Below, piece after piece: positions 9,629-18,182 of a DNA stretch of 64,000 nucleotides (its first letter is position 1; each line of letters opens with the position of its first letter). The notes under the pieces were generated by a model that did no database searches, was not told the DNA's origin, and saw only the letters and a list, made by a program, of their open reading frames with translations. Origin of the DNA: JALOOB01 sp964387985 (GTDB lineage: Bacteria > Chloroflexota > Anaerolineae > CG2-30-64-16); assembly GCA_964387985.1 (NCBI GenBank), contig CAYLZG010000003.1, forward strand, positions 19,753 through 83,752. The letters run 5' to 3'. A program made the translations under genes and the position numbers.

Positions 9629-10462
9629 CTATTCCAGTTCCTGTCCCGCCATGGGCTCGCCGAACTCCTCGCGAATCCACTGATAACCCTTGGCTTCGAG
9701 CTCGCGGGCCAGGTCCGGACCACCTGACAGAACGATGCGGCCATTGTAGAAGACGTGCACGATCTGCGGCTTGATGTAATCAAGCAGACGCTGGTAGTGC
9801 GTGATGAGCAAGACGCCCAGGTTATCCCCGAGCAGGTTGTTCACGCCTTCGGACACCACGCGAAGCGCGTCAATGTCCAGGCCGGAGTCAGTCTCATCGA
9901 GCACCGCGATCTTGGGATCGAGCATTGCCATCTGCAAGATCTCGGCGCGTTTCTTCTCGCCGCCCGAAAAGCCGTCGTTCAGGTAACGTCGGGCGAATGC
10001 GGTGTCGATGTGAAGCTTTTCCATCTTCTCGGTCAATTCCTTGCGGAATTCCCGCATTGGCATCAGCTCAGAACCGATGGGCTTGGCGCTGCCGCCATCA
10101 GCAACCTGTTGCTTCGCCTTGTCCGTGTAGCCTCGCACCGCGCTGACGGCCTGGCGGAGGAAGTTCGCCATGCTGACCCCCGGGATGGCCGTGGGGTATT
10201 GGAAGGCCAGGAACAACCCTGCCTTGGCGCGCTCGTCCGGCTCCATCTCCAGAACGCTCTGGCCGTCCAGCAGGATGTCGCCCGAGATCACCTCGTAGTG
10301 CGGGTGGCCGGCGATGGTGTAGGCCAGCGTGCTCTTTCCCGATCCGTTCGGCCCCATGAGCGCATGCACCTCGCCCTGGCGGATCGTCAGGTTGACACCC
10401 AGCAAGATTGGCTTTCCGTCGACGTTTACAAACAGATCTTTGATTACCAACTCAGAAGACAT
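9629..10462 (-). CDS. sufC: SUF ATPase SufC
   Basis: A 277-residue ABC-type ATPase that powers the SufBCD scaffold in the cytoplasm (no membrane domain). Walker A is GPNGSGKST, the ABC signature is FSGGEKKRAEILQ (the diverged form specific to SufC), and Walker B reads KIAVLDETDSGLDIDAL, with D-E-T-D instead of the transporter D-E-P-T. ATG 10462 (MSSELVIKDL) was chosen; upstream codons in the open frame overlap the regulator gene's end and do not resemble the family. It begins 29 bases after sufR and heads the structural part of the operon. Confidence 0.96.
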   Translation of the reverse strand: MSSELVIKDLFVNVDGKPILLGVNLTIRQGEVHALMGPNGSGKSTLAYTIAGHPHYEVISGDILLDGQSVLEMEPDERAKAGLFLAFQYPTAIPGVSMANFLRQAVSAVRGYTDKAKQQVADGGSAKPIGSELMPMREFRKELTEKMEKLHIDTAFARRYLNDGFSGGEKKRAEILQMAMLDPKIAVLDETDSGLDIDALRVVSEGVNNLLGDNLGVLLITHYQRLLDYIKPQIVHVFYNGRIVLSGGPDLARELEAKGYQWIREEFGEPMAGQELE

Positions 10463-10491
10463 GGACCACAACTCCTCATCAGGATAGAATC

Positions 10492-11121
10492 TCATTTGGA
10501 CTCGATTTTGAACTGGCACCCGTGATGCCCGTCGAGTGTGCACGAAATTAGCCGCACTGGCAGGTTCACCACCCCCTCGATCATGCCCAGCTCCATCTCA
10601 CAGATGGCCCGGTGTTCTCGTGCCAGCTCATAGTATGGGCAGGTGTACTCGCGAATCTCGATGGTATCGGGACCCACATGCACCTCCGCCAGGATTCCCT
10701 TGGCATTCAGCATTTCCGCCAGCGCTACCGCGCGATCCTGGGGCACTGGCGAGTCGATGTGTTGCGCATACTGTTCTGCCATCCGCTTCCCCATACGCGT
10801 CAGCAGTTCCTCGACCTTGCCCGGGCCCTCGACGAACAGGATTTCCCGCAGCAGAGAATTGGTGAACTCGTCATAATAATGCGGGAAGAGCGCACGACCC
10901 TTCGCCGTCAGGGAATAGACGTGCTTGGGCCGACCACGACCGATGTTCTCGGTGTTCTGCTCGATAAAGCCTTCCGCAAGGAGCACCATCAGCTGCTGGC
11001 GCACCGCAGTCGCGGTGACCTCCATCGCCTCTTCCAACTCCTTGACAGTGGCAGTCCCCTTACGCTGCAAGAGCGTGAGCACCTCGCCCGCGGGGCTGCC
11101 GGTCAACTGCCTTTGGATCAT
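10492..11121 (-). CDS. sufR: SufR-like iron-sulfur sensing repressor
   Basis: A 209-residue winged-helix regulator. The N-terminal helix-turn-helix spans about residues 20-60 (VKELEEAMEVTATAVRQQL) and is followed by the wing segment GRGRPKHVYSLT. Near the C-terminus four cysteines are spaced as in SufR, CPYYELAREHRAIC and SCTLDGHHGC, which in characterised SufR proteins ligate a [4Fe-4S] cluster used to sense cluster sufficiency. It is the first gene of the SUF operon, so autoregulation is expected. Inverted repeats flank its promoter. Confidence 0.9.
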   Translation of the reverse strand: MIQRQLTGSPAGEVLTLLQRKGTATVKELEEAMEVTATAVRQQLMVLLAEGFIEQNTENIGRGRPKHVYSLTAKGRALFPHYYDEFTNSLLREILFVEGPGKVEELLTRMGKRMAEQYAQHIDSPVPQDRAVALAEMLNAKGILAEVHVGPDTIEIREYTCPYYELAREHRAICEMELGMIEGVVNLPVRLISCTLDGHHGCQFKIESK

Positions 11122-11142
11122 CCCTTTTTCCTTCTTAAATCA

Positions 11143-11211
11143 ATATCTTAGACATCGAAGTTGATACTAGCACAGCAAGTGAATATTTGCAAATAGACAT
11201 GTCTAAAATAT
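11143..11211. promoter_or_regulatory. suf operon promoter with flanking candidate SufR operators
   Basis: Minus-strand promoter: TTGCAA (11192-11187), 17 bases, TAGTAT (11169-11164). Two copies of a 13-base element flank it in inverted orientation: ATATCTTAGACAT at 11143-11155 and, on the other strand, ATATTTTAGACAT at 11211-11199, matching at 12 of 13 positions. The upstream copy is part of a perfect 12-base palindrome, TAGACATGTCTA (11194-11205), next to a second palindrome, ATTTGCAAAT (11185-11194), over the -35 box. This arrangement suits repression of sufR and the operon. Binding by SufR is inference. Confidence 0.6.
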
Positions 11212-11274
11212 CAAAAATGCGCGATCGTCGACACTGTCGCCTTAAGTGCCGGATCGTTAGGCGATTAAGCGGGT

Positions 11275-11289
11275 TGGATGTAACATCCA
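11275..11289. promoter_or_regulatory. Short palindrome before the SDR gene
   Basis: TGGATGT-A-ACATCCA is a 7-base inverted repeat centred on one base, 20 bases before the SDR start codon. It could be an operator or a small RNA hairpin near the ribosome site. Function unknown. Confidence 0.3.
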
Positions 11290-11308
11290 GGGCTGGAGGT
11301 TATGGCTT

Positions 11309-12049
11309 ATGGAACTTCATGGAAAGGTGGCGCTCGTGACCGGGGGCGCGGTGAGAGTGGGTAAGGCGATTGCAATGGCCCTGGCGCGCAGCGGCGCTGA
11401 CATCGCTTTCAGCTACCACACATCGGGTGACGCGGCAAGGCACACACAGCAGGATCTGGAGTCGCTCGGCCGGCGCGCCCTGGGACGGCAGGCAGATGCT
11501 GCGAGCGTGGCAGAGTGCCACCAATTGGTGGATGCAGTGGTCGGGCACTTCGGACGTTTGGACGTGCTGGTGAATAGCGCCTCGTTGTGGAAGCGAACAA
11601 GGTTCTCGGAACTCGAGGAAGAGGACTGGGACCAGGTGTTGGACATCATGCTGAAGGGAGCGGCGTTCACCAGCCATGCGGCCGCGCCCCACCTGGCGGC
11701 CCATGCTGGCGGCGCCATCGTCAACATTGTCGATCTCTCAGCCTTCGTGCCTTTCCCAAACCTGACAGCGCACTCGGTGGGCAAGGCAGGCCTCCTCAAC
11801 CTCACCTATGGCATGGCGATGGAACTCGCGCCAGCAGTGCGGGTGAATGCCGTGGCCCCTGGCCTGGTGCTGCCCCCGCCAACCTATACGGAGAAGCAGA
11901 TCCGCGCTGCCGCGACTCGCAACTTGTTGGGCCGGTGGGGCAGCGCAGAGGATGTCGCCAATGCAGTGCTTTTCCTGGTCCAGGCGGACTTCATCACCGG
12001 CACCGTCGTCGAGGTGGATGGCGGAGAACACCTTGCATGGCGCAGGTGA
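11309..12049 (+). CDS. Short-chain dehydrogenase/reductase with atypical catalytic residue
   Basis: A 246-residue classical SDR fold. The cofactor motif TGGAVRVGKAIA (from about residue 12) and the NSAS loop (about residue 90) resemble pteridine-reductase and FabG-like members. The catalytic tetrad is unusual: where Tyr-x-x-x-Lys is expected, the sequence reads H155-S-V-G-K159, with Ser at 144, so the proton-donating Tyr is His. The C-terminal ITGTVVEVDGGEHL is typical. GGAGG lies nine bases before the ATG. It is transcribed divergently from the SUF operon and convergently with the AEC gene, with four bases between stop codons. Substrate unknown. Confidence 0.85.
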   Translation: MELHGKVALVTGGAVRVGKAIAMALARSGADIAFSYHTSGDAARHTQQDLESLGRRALGRQADAASVAECHQLVDAVVGHFGRLDVLVNSASLWKRTRFSELEEEDWDQVLDIMLKGAAFTSHAAAPHLAAHAGGAIVNIVDLSAFVPFPNLTAHSVGKAGLLNLTYGMAMELAPAVRVNAVAPGLVLPPPTYTEKQIRAAATRNLLGRWGSAEDVANAVLFLVQADFITGTVVEVDGGEHLAWRR

Positions 12050-12053
12050 TGTC

Positions 12054-13001
12054 TTACGTCAGTGTCAACACCACAGCCAGCGATGGCAGGGCCAGCAACG
12101 TCGAAAGCACAACGATGTTGGCCGCGAGTCCATCGTCTGCACCCATTTGTTGCGCCATGATGTAGGTCACGGTCGCGCTGGGACAGGCCAGGAATATCAA
12201 CGCCATGCGGAGCTCGGCCGTCGATAGCGCCAGCCATCGCGCCAGCAGAAGCCCGATTAGTGGCGCAGCGATCACCTTGATTCCTGCTGACAGGGTTGCA
12301 CTGGCCAGGTAGCTGCGCAGTGTTTTGAACGTCAGCGCAGCGCCGATGCCTAACAAGGCCAGTGGCGTCGTCATATCCCCCAGCGTTTCGCATGTCTGCC
12401 GTATCGGTTGAGGGAGCTTCCACCCAAAGCCCAGCACGATCAGTCCCGCCACACATGACAAGAGCAGTGGGTTCGTGACCAGTCGCGTAACGAGCTCCCT
12501 CAGCCGTTGTGGCAATTGTGCTCGTCCTCCTTCGTGGCCTCCAACCAAGACGAGGACCGCGGCAATATTGTAGATAGGCACGAGCAGGGCGATAGAAATC
12601 ACTGCCACCGCCTGGATCTCGGCCATCTGTTCGTAGCCCCGGGCTTCAAGCGCAAGAAACACCACCGGCAGCCCCACGTAGACCAGGTTGCTGCGAAAGG
12701 CTCCGTGTACGAACGCGCTTGTCGAGACCGCCGGCAACCGCAAGAACCTGGAGATGAGATAGCCCAGCGCGATGGCGCCGGCCATTGCACCGAACAGGAC
12801 GGCAAACACGCGCACGGCTGCATCACCCTGGAGCCTGGAATCGGCGGTCTTGTAGAAGAGATACGCGGGAATGCCGATCCAGTAGACAAGCCGGTTGGTC
12901 TCCTGAAAAACCTTGATCGACGCGAAGCCTGAATGACGCAGGATCGCTCCGAGCGCGATCACCGCGAAGACGGGCAAGAGGATGCTGGTGACTTCAAACA
13001 T
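12054..13001 (-). CDS. AEC family transporter (auxin efflux carrier-like)
   Basis: A 315-residue membrane protein with about ten hydrophobic helices in two halves separated by a short hydrophilic region around residues 155-175. Family features include the N-terminal ILLPVFAVIALGAILRHSGF, the mid-protein TTPLALLGIGAAL (about residue 220), and LIFLACPSATVTYIMAQQMGAD (about residues 265-285). Relatives transport organic anions such as malate; the substrate here cannot be told. It is separated by only three bases from the next minus-strand gene, so the two are probably co-transcribed. Confidence 0.85.
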   Translation of the reverse strand: MFEVTSILLPVFAVIALGAILRHSGFASIKVFQETNRLVYWIGIPAYLFYKTADSRLQGDAAVRVFAVLFGAMAGAIALGYLISRFLRLPAVSTSAFVHGAFRSNLVYVGLPVVFLALEARGYEQMAEIQAVAVISIALLVPIYNIAAVLVLVGGHEGGRAQLPQRLRELVTRLVTNPLLLSCVAGLIVLGFGWKLPQPIRQTCETLGDMTTPLALLGIGAALTFKTLRSYLASATLSAGIKVIAAPLIGLLLARWLALSTAELRMALIFLACPSATVTYIMAQQMGADDGLAANIVVLSTLLALPSLAVVLTLT

Positions 13002-13004
13002 CTG

Positions 13005-13778
13005 TCAGCTGTACGTCTTGCCCTGCCAGAGTGATCTCGCAGCGATGAGTACCGCCAGCACTGCCACAACCAGGGCGGCGACGATCGAGCTGATCAATAC
13101 GCCCGTCATGCTGCTGTAGTTTACCGCAATTCCGGCGAACGCCCAGACCAGGACGAGCAGGTAGGCCACATCGTGTCGCAGCAGAGCCATCATCGCCGCC
13201 AGCACGAGAGCAACCAGGTACATGATGATCAACCATGCCAGCGCACCCAAAGGCTCGCCTTTCCAACCAGCATGCACGAACACGTGCGCAGCGTTGGCTA
13301 CGGTCGCGACAGTGATCCAGCCCAGGTAGATGCTGAATGGCAGGTGTACAGCCCATCGCTCGCCCGCGGGCACGCCCGCTCGGCGGCCGAGCAACAAGTA
13401 GACTGCGATCAGCGCGACTAGCAGTACAAGCATCGCCACCATTGAGAGCGGGAACTGGTTATAGTGGAAAAAGAGCAGCCAGATGATGTTGGCCAGACAC
13501 GAGAGCACGAACGGCCACCCGATGCGGCGCAGGCGCGGGTTTTCGCGCTGGCGCGGAAGCGATTGGTAGATCGCGTAGGCAATGAGGCCAATGTAAATTA
13601 AGCCCCAGATGCTGAATACGTAGCCGGCTGGCAACCAGAGGTTCTCCCCTTTGTACTGGTTGGCGATATCGCCGGTCAGTTGGTTGTTGATTGGCAGTGC
13701 ATTTGCGAGTCCATTCACGACGATGGTCGCAATAACGCCTACCCATACCGCGATCTGCCTGACAGTATCACGATTCAT
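13005..13778 (-). CDS. Tryptophan-rich sensory protein-like membrane protein (TspO-related)
   Basis: A 257-residue polytopic membrane protein with about seven predicted helices. The segment WLPAGYVFSIWGLIYIGLIAYA (about residues 48-70) and later LPFSIYLGWITVATVANAAH match the pattern of long TspO/MBR-like proteins, in which conserved Trp and Pro residues line the helices. TspO relatives bind porphyrins or lipids; the role of this long form is unknown. The start chosen is ATG 13778 behind a GGGGGAATGGGG stretch; the upstream open frame is not membrane-like. It precedes the AEC transporter gene by three bases. Confidence 0.6.
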   Translation of the reverse strand: MNRDTVRQIAVWVGVIATIVVNGLANALPINNQLTGDIANQYKGENLWLPAGYVFSIWGLIYIGLIAYAIYQSLPRQRENPRLRRIGWPFVLSCLANIIWLLFFHYNQFPLSMVAMLVLLVALIAVYLLLGRRAGVPAGERWAVHLPFSIYLGWITVATVANAAHVFVHAGWKGEPLGALAWLIIMYLVALVLAAMMALLRHDVAYLLVLVWAFAGIAVNYSSMTGVLISSIVAALVVAVLAVLIAARSLWQGKTYS

Positions 13779-13813
13779 GCCCCATTCCCCCTTTGACGAT
13801 GAACAATCAGAGG

Positions 13814-14236
13814 CTACTTTTCGATGGGAAGGCCAGCCTGCTGCCATGCAGCAATGCCTCCCGCCATGTTGTGTACGTTTTTCCAGCCTTGCTGTCTCAG
13901 GAAATCTGCCACCTGGCCGCTGCGGTTGCCTGAGCGGCAGGTCAGGATCACTGTCTTGTCTTTTGGAATTTCGGCCAGCCGCGAAGGCACCTGGCCCAGG
14001 GGTATCAACCTGGCTCCGGCAATGTGTCCTGCGTCATATTCGACCGGTTCGCGCACATCGAACAGCGCGACGTCATCGCGGCCCTGCAGCGACCGGGCGG
14101 TCTGTACATCGATCGTGTTGGGCAGGCTTCCGGCATCGATTTCGGCCGGAGGCGCCGCAGGGCCTGCCCCCCGGCACGCGGATACCGCCAGAGTTGACAT
14201 GATGAGCGCAAGCAGCAATCTGATGCTCCGAGGCAT
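13814..14236 (-). CDS. Rhodanese-domain lipoprotein
   Basis: A 140-residue exported single-domain rhodanese. The N-terminus is a signal peptide ending in a lipobox-like LAVSAC (Cys about residue 21), so the protein is probably membrane anchored outside the cell. The domain shows DVQTARSLQGRDDVALFDVREPVEYDAGHI and the active-site loop CRSGNRSGQ (about residues 100-108), followed by NMAGGIAAWQQAGLP, all intact. ATG 14236 has GGAGG upstream with a long spacer. It probably detoxifies or transfers sulfane sulfur at the cell surface (inference). It stands alone between unrelated genes. Confidence 0.85.
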   Translation of the reverse strand: MPRSIRLLLALIMSTLAVSACRGAGPAAPPAEIDAGSLPNTIDVQTARSLQGRDDVALFDVREPVEYDAGHIAGARLIPLGQVPSRLAEIPKDKTVILTCRSGNRSGQVADFLRQQGWKNVHNMAGGIAAWQQAGLPIEK

Positions 14237-14286
14237 GATGTGTCTTAACCTCCGCCTGTAACTGGATATGCGATGTAAGCTCGTGT

Positions 14287-15360
14287 TCAGCCGGCGCTGA
14301 TCGTGGTGATCTGGCCGAATCCGTTGATTGTCAGTTGCCAAAGACCACCCTGCGCCAGTCGCATGTATTCGTCGATGCTGCGAGTGGTGTAGGTGTACTC
14401 GCGATCATCGGCGCGGAACACGATGAAGTATTCTTCCGATTGGCCGCCGGGTCGCTGGTTATCGGCGAGATTCGCTACCGGCCACCGCGGGTTCAGGTCG
14501 CGACCCTCGAGGATCAAAGGGGGTGCAACGACCCAGGCCAGTGTGCGATATTGGCAGTAGTCGGCTCGGACCTGGTACTGGCAGTCTTGCTTTACCTGGC
14601 CGTAGCCAGTGCCGGTGTCGACCACGTACGGGGTGCCGCAGACTTCACGCGCTCCCGCGACGGGTTGGTCCACCACCTGGTACACTCGCTTTTCGCAGCG
14701 CACCACATCCACGCCTGCGGGGAGTTGCTCCAGCCACCCCTCGCGCGTCACCGGAGCAAGCGCCTGGATGGCGATGGTGCGCCGCCAACCGTAATCAGCT
14801 ACCTGGCCCACCAGTTCGCTGCTGCGCCGCCCCATCATGAAGAATACCCCGAGGAGGATCACTGCACCGAGCAGGATCAACGGGAGAATGCCCAGGCCCC
14901 CCGGTCGACCGGTTGGTGCAGGGAGCGGCGTCGTTGCTGCGGGCACAGCCTTCCCCATCGGCGCGCCGCAATTGATGCACTTCAGCGCGGTGGCTTTGTT
15001 CTCGGTCCCACAGGACGGACATCGCTGGGGGGGCGCCGGCTTGTCCCGCAGACCACCGATGACTCCTGCCGCCTCCCGTGCTGTGCCTTCCGCCAGCGGA
15101 GCGGCGCATTGCCTGCATATCTTAGCAGTGGCAGCATTGCGCGTGCCGCAGTATGCGCAGTAGACATCCGGGCCGGCCAGCGCGGCAGCAATCTTGTCCT
15201 CGTCGGTGATGATTGCCTCTTCGGCTGCCTGTTCGAACTGGACATCAGCCGGCATGGGCGTGCCACATTGCTGGCATTTCTGCAAGCTTCCAGGGTTGCG
15301 CGTGTTACAGCTCGGACAGGTCCATTCCAGTTCGACGAAACCGAGCTCCTTTTCCGCCAT
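14287..15360 (-). CDS. Triple zinc-ribbon, single-pass membrane protein of unknown function
   Basis: A 357-residue protein with three treble-clef/zinc-ribbon units: CPSCNTRNPGSLQKCQQC (residues about 15-32), CAYCGTRNAATAKICRQC (about 69-86) and CPSCGTENKATALKCINC (about 114-131). A Pro/Ala linker and one transmembrane helix (LGILPLILLGAVILLGVFF, about residues 157-175) follow, then a roughly 180-residue extracytoplasmic domain rich in Cys and Tyr (EKRVYQVVDQPVAG, QDCQYQVRADYCQYRTLAW). I do not recognise the outer domain. The layout suggests a cytoplasmic zinc sensor or adaptor coupled to an outer domain. It starts 18 bases after the next gene upstream. Confidence 0.6.
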   Translation of the reverse strand: MAEKELGFVELEWTCPSCNTRNPGSLQKCQQCGTPMPADVQFEQAAEEAIITDEDKIAAALAGPDVYCAYCGTRNAATAKICRQCAAPLAEGTAREAAGVIGGLRDKPAPPQRCPSCGTENKATALKCINCGAPMGKAVPAATTPLPAPTGRPGGLGILPLILLGAVILLGVFFMMGRRSSELVGQVADYGWRRTIAIQALAPVTREGWLEQLPAGVDVVRCEKRVYQVVDQPVAGAREVCGTPYVVDTGTGYGQVKQDCQYQVRADYCQYRTLAWVVAPPLILEGRDLNPRWPVANLADNQRPGGQSEEYFIVFRADDREYTYTTRSIDEYMRLAQGGLWQLTINGFGQITTISAG

Positions 15361-15378
15361 GCGTCCTCCGCTATCTAT

Positions 15379-15978
15379 TCATAGTCCGGCAGGGACAACC
15401 GACCGTGTAGTGGGTTCCCTGACCGCATCTTTCATCCCGGGCATCTCAGCCATTACGTCTGCTGGTGAGAGGTGCAATACGCCCAAGACCCCCGTCCAGG
15501 CCAGCCAGCGCGCGCTGCGGAAACGCCATCTGAGCCTCGCGCTGGCCAGGAATACCAGCAACCATGAAGTTATCCACCCGGCCAGGCAGCCCAGCCAATC
15601 CATGCCCAACATCGCACTGGCAAGTGCAGCCAGCCGGAGAAGGGCGACCACGTCGAGAATTCGCAGGACCCCTGGGCCAAAAAAAGGGATCATCTTGACA
15701 AAGGAAAGCAGCAGTGGGGTGCTCGCCAGGCCGACCACGCCCAGCAGGACGAGCAGGTCTGGCGCACTGCTGAAGAATATGGAGAAGATCAACCAGCCAG
15801 CGCCAGTCAGAGCCAGGCGGTTGACCAGGAAGGCCAGAAAAGCGAACAGAACGCCTGCCGTCCATTTGAGCCGTCCTTCGCGCCGCATCAGAAGGCGTGA
15901 ACCGTGGGCGACAGCGTACGAGGCTGCGGAGAGTAGCAGGATGAGCAAGCCGCGATGGATAAACGAGGGCGTGACCAT
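15379..15978 (-). CDS. Hypothetical membrane protein
   Basis: A 199-residue protein with about five hydrophobic segments (for example LLILLLSAASYAVAHGS and WTAGVLFAFLAFLVNRLA). I recognise no family motif. The start at ATG 15978 lies one base after the stop of the upstream gene (15980-17041), so the two are almost certainly translated from one message. The longer open frame starting at 16077 would lie inside the upstream gene and is rejected. Confidence 0.5.
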   Translation of the reverse strand: MVTPSFIHRGLLILLLSAASYAVAHGSRLLMRREGRLKWTAGVLFAFLAFLVNRLALTGAGWLIFSIFFSSAPDLLVLLGVVGLASTPLLLSFVKMIPFFGPGVLRILDVVALLRLAALASAMLGMDWLGCLAGWITSWLLVFLASARLRWRFRSARWLAWTGVLGVLHLSPADVMAEMPGMKDAVREPTTRSVVPAGL

Positions 15979-15979
15979 G

Positions 15980-17041
15980 CTAAGCCCTTCCGCTTGCCGA
16001 AACCGATGTGCCGACCGGCACGGGCAGATCGCGCTTGGCTCCAGTCGCGGCGGCAGGTGATGCCTGGCGCTGCGCACTGCCTATCCGGCCTGGTTGTGAC
16101 GCGATCAGGCCGATGACCACCTCTGCGGTCCTTTGCACGTGGGTGGTGCCGTCCGGCAATCTCGCGGAGCGACTGAAATAGTCGCCCAGCCCCATGTGTT
16201 TCATCGGACCGATGGGGATCGATCTGAAGCGGCCTGCCGCCACAAAACGGTTCCATGCTGACCCCGGAAATACCGGCCAGCCGGTGTACCCCAGCAGGCG
16301 CCCCGCATACTGTGTCAGGTCCCTGCTGCCCGAAAGATGGACGATCTCTTCGAGGTCCTGCGTGCCCGGATCATCGGCGAGCACACTGCCCACCGAGATG
16401 ACGCGGACTTTGGAGCCGAGCCATTCTCTCAGGTATGGCGCAGCTGCCTGGGACAATTGGCCGCCACCACTGATGCACAGAATCGTAACTGGCCGCGGGT
16501 GCTCCGGCCTGTAGCCATGGCGCAGCAGCCCCTTGATCATTTCCTTAGCCAATCCATATGCGTAGGGAGGACCGTAATCACGGTCCCGGGACATACAGAC
16601 TTGCAGCAGGTTCCGGAAGTATACGATGTGATAGAGAGTCATGAAGCGCCGGTTGCGCCTGGCAAGCCTGGGAATTCCGGTCCAGAGGCCATTGAGGACC
16701 CGGTACTCTGTCAGCGGCGTGCTGCTGGGTGAGTAGGGGAAAATATCCCGCACGATCACCGATCCTGGCACGCCGTTTTCCACCATGTCGAGGAACTGCG
16801 CTTCTTTGGCTGGCACCTCTTCGCCACTGTTTCGCCCAACGCCGCTGAGGTAGATGATGTACTGGTCAGCAATGGGCTCAGGGGAGGGCTGCGGAATGAC
16901 TATGTGCGAGCCAGGGGCAGCCCGATTGCGGCCCCGCTCGGTCCACCAGGCGATCGTTTCCGCGCAGGATGTCGCGGCAAAGACGAAAACCGCGACAACA
17001 ACAAGCCCCACGGCGCCAAGAAAAGCGGTCAAGACGGTCAT
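15980..17041 (-). CDS. Membrane-anchored alpha/beta-hydrolase-like protein, uncharacterised
   Basis: A 353-residue protein. An N-terminal hydrophobic helix (residues about 4-24) is followed by a globular region with YIIYLSGVGRNSGEE (about residues 61-75), VIVRDIFPYS, and TILCISGGGQLSQAAAPYL (about residues 186-204), which looks like a nucleophile-elbow region, though the usual G-x-S-x-G is not canonical (S-G-G-G-Q). Similar proteins are known to me from cyanobacteria as uncharacterised genes. The C-terminal 40 residues are low-complexity. It is paired with the small membrane protein downstream (one base gap). Function unknown. Confidence 0.5.
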   Translation of the reverse strand: MTVLTAFLGAVGLVVVAVFVFAATSCAETIAWWTERGRNRAAPGSHIVIPQPSPEPIADQYIIYLSGVGRNSGEEVPAKEAQFLDMVENGVPGSVIVRDIFPYSPSSTPLTEYRVLNGLWTGIPRLARRNRRFMTLYHIVYFRNLLQVCMSRDRDYGPPYAYGLAKEMIKGLLRHGYRPEHPRPVTILCISGGGQLSQAAAPYLREWLGSKVRVISVGSVLADDPGTQDLEEIVHLSGSRDLTQYAGRLLGYTGWPVFPGSAWNRFVAAGRFRSIPIGPMKHMGLGDYFSRSARLPDGTTHVQRTAEVVIGLIASQPGRIGSAQRQASPAAATGAKRDLPVPVGTSVSASGRA

Positions 17042-17155
17042 CAGAAGTTCCTGCCAGTGAGACGCATGCCCACGTCACCAGTATAGCGCACAATGCGCGC
17101 AAGTACAACGCCTCGCAGATCCTGGACCATTCGATCGCTGCGTGGCTCGATTATC

Positions 17156-18151
17156 TCAGGTCATCAGTGTATGCGAACAGTGCCGGCCCGTGTGCCAGAA
17201 GAGGATGCGTCCCATGCGTTCCCCGGGCAGCAGCCGGTGGGGATCGCGCCGGAGGATGTCCAGTAGGCCGCCGAATGCCCGGCCGGTATACACCGGATCC
17301 AGCAGGATTCCCTCGAGTGAGGCCATGAGCTTAATTGCCTCACGTTCCAGTTCGCCCATGACGGCGTACCCGGCCCCAAGATAGCTATCGTTCACGAGGA
17401 TGTCATCCCCCGTGAAGGTGTGGCGCGAGCCTATGTGAGAGGCGGTGCGCGTCGCCAGGTCTGCCACGGTCGACTGCAAGTCCGCCTTGACTGCGTCGAT
17501 GCTGATCCCCAGAATGGGCACATTCCACCCGGTCTGCCATGCACCCGCGACGAGGCCTGCCTGTGTGCCGCCCGAGCTGGAGGCAACGACAATGGCATCA
17601 AGCTCCACGTCACTTTCGCGGATTTGCTGCCGCAATTCGTCGAGCGCCAGCGCATAGCCTGATGCGCCTACAGGATCAGATCCGCCATAAGTGACGAAAT
17701 ACGGGCGCCGGCCCGAGTCGCGCAGTTCTATCTCCAACTCATGCAGGCGAGGAAGGCGGTTCTCGCGCGTTGTCCAGTGCAGCGTCGCACCCAGCAGCAG
17801 ATCGAGCAGCAGGTTTCCGTTTGGGGTATCGGGTGGCCCCCCGCCGAGAACGAGATGGCAATCCAGGCCGGCCTGTGCCGCCGCGGCGGCCGTCTGGCGG
17901 CAGTGGTTGGACTGCACTGCACCGGTGGTGATGAGCGTGTCTGCACGGAGCGCTAATGCATCGCCCAGGAGCAGCTCCAGTTTGCGCGTCTTGTTGCCGC
18001 CCAATGCGAGTCCCGTCTGATCGTCGCGCTTGATCCAGAGTTCTGCGGCAGTTCCCTGATCTTGTAGCCAGCCTTTGAGCCTTGGCAGTGGGTGCATCGG
18101 AGTCGGCAGAAAGGCCAGGGGGAATCGAGCGGAACCATCGACAATGGACAT
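17156..18151 (-). CDS. D-cysteine desulfhydrase / ACC deaminase-family PLP enzyme
   Basis: A 331-residue fold type II PLP enzyme. Cofactor lysine context: LGGNKTRKLELLLGDA (about residue 50); substrate loop TTGAVQSNHCRQTAAAAA (about residues 70-87); phosphate loop SSSGGTQAGLVAG (about residues 190-202). These match the D-cysteine desulfhydrase/1-aminocyclopropane-1-carboxylate deaminase family; D-cysteine desulfhydrase is the commoner activity in bacteria, but sequence alone does not settle it. ATG 18151 is preceded by GGAGG at seven bases. The upstream open frame covers hairpin-rich intergenic DNA and is not part of the gene. Confidence 0.85.
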   Translation of the reverse strand: MSIVDGSARFPLAFLPTPMHPLPRLKGWLQDQGTAAELWIKRDDQTGLALGGNKTRKLELLLGDALALRADTLITTGAVQSNHCRQTAAAAAQAGLDCHLVLGGGPPDTPNGNLLLDLLLGATLHWTTRENRLPRLHELEIELRDSGRRPYFVTYGGSDPVGASGYALALDELRQQIRESDVELDAIVVASSSGGTQAGLVAGAWQTGWNVPILGISIDAVKADLQSTVADLATRTASHIGSRHTFTGDDILVNDSYLGAGYAVMGELEREAIKLMASLEGILLDPVYTGRAFGGLLDILRRDPHRLLPGERMGRILFWHTGRHCSHTLMT

Positions 18152-18182
18152 GACGTGTCCTCCGTTTGTAACGAAAAAGGCG

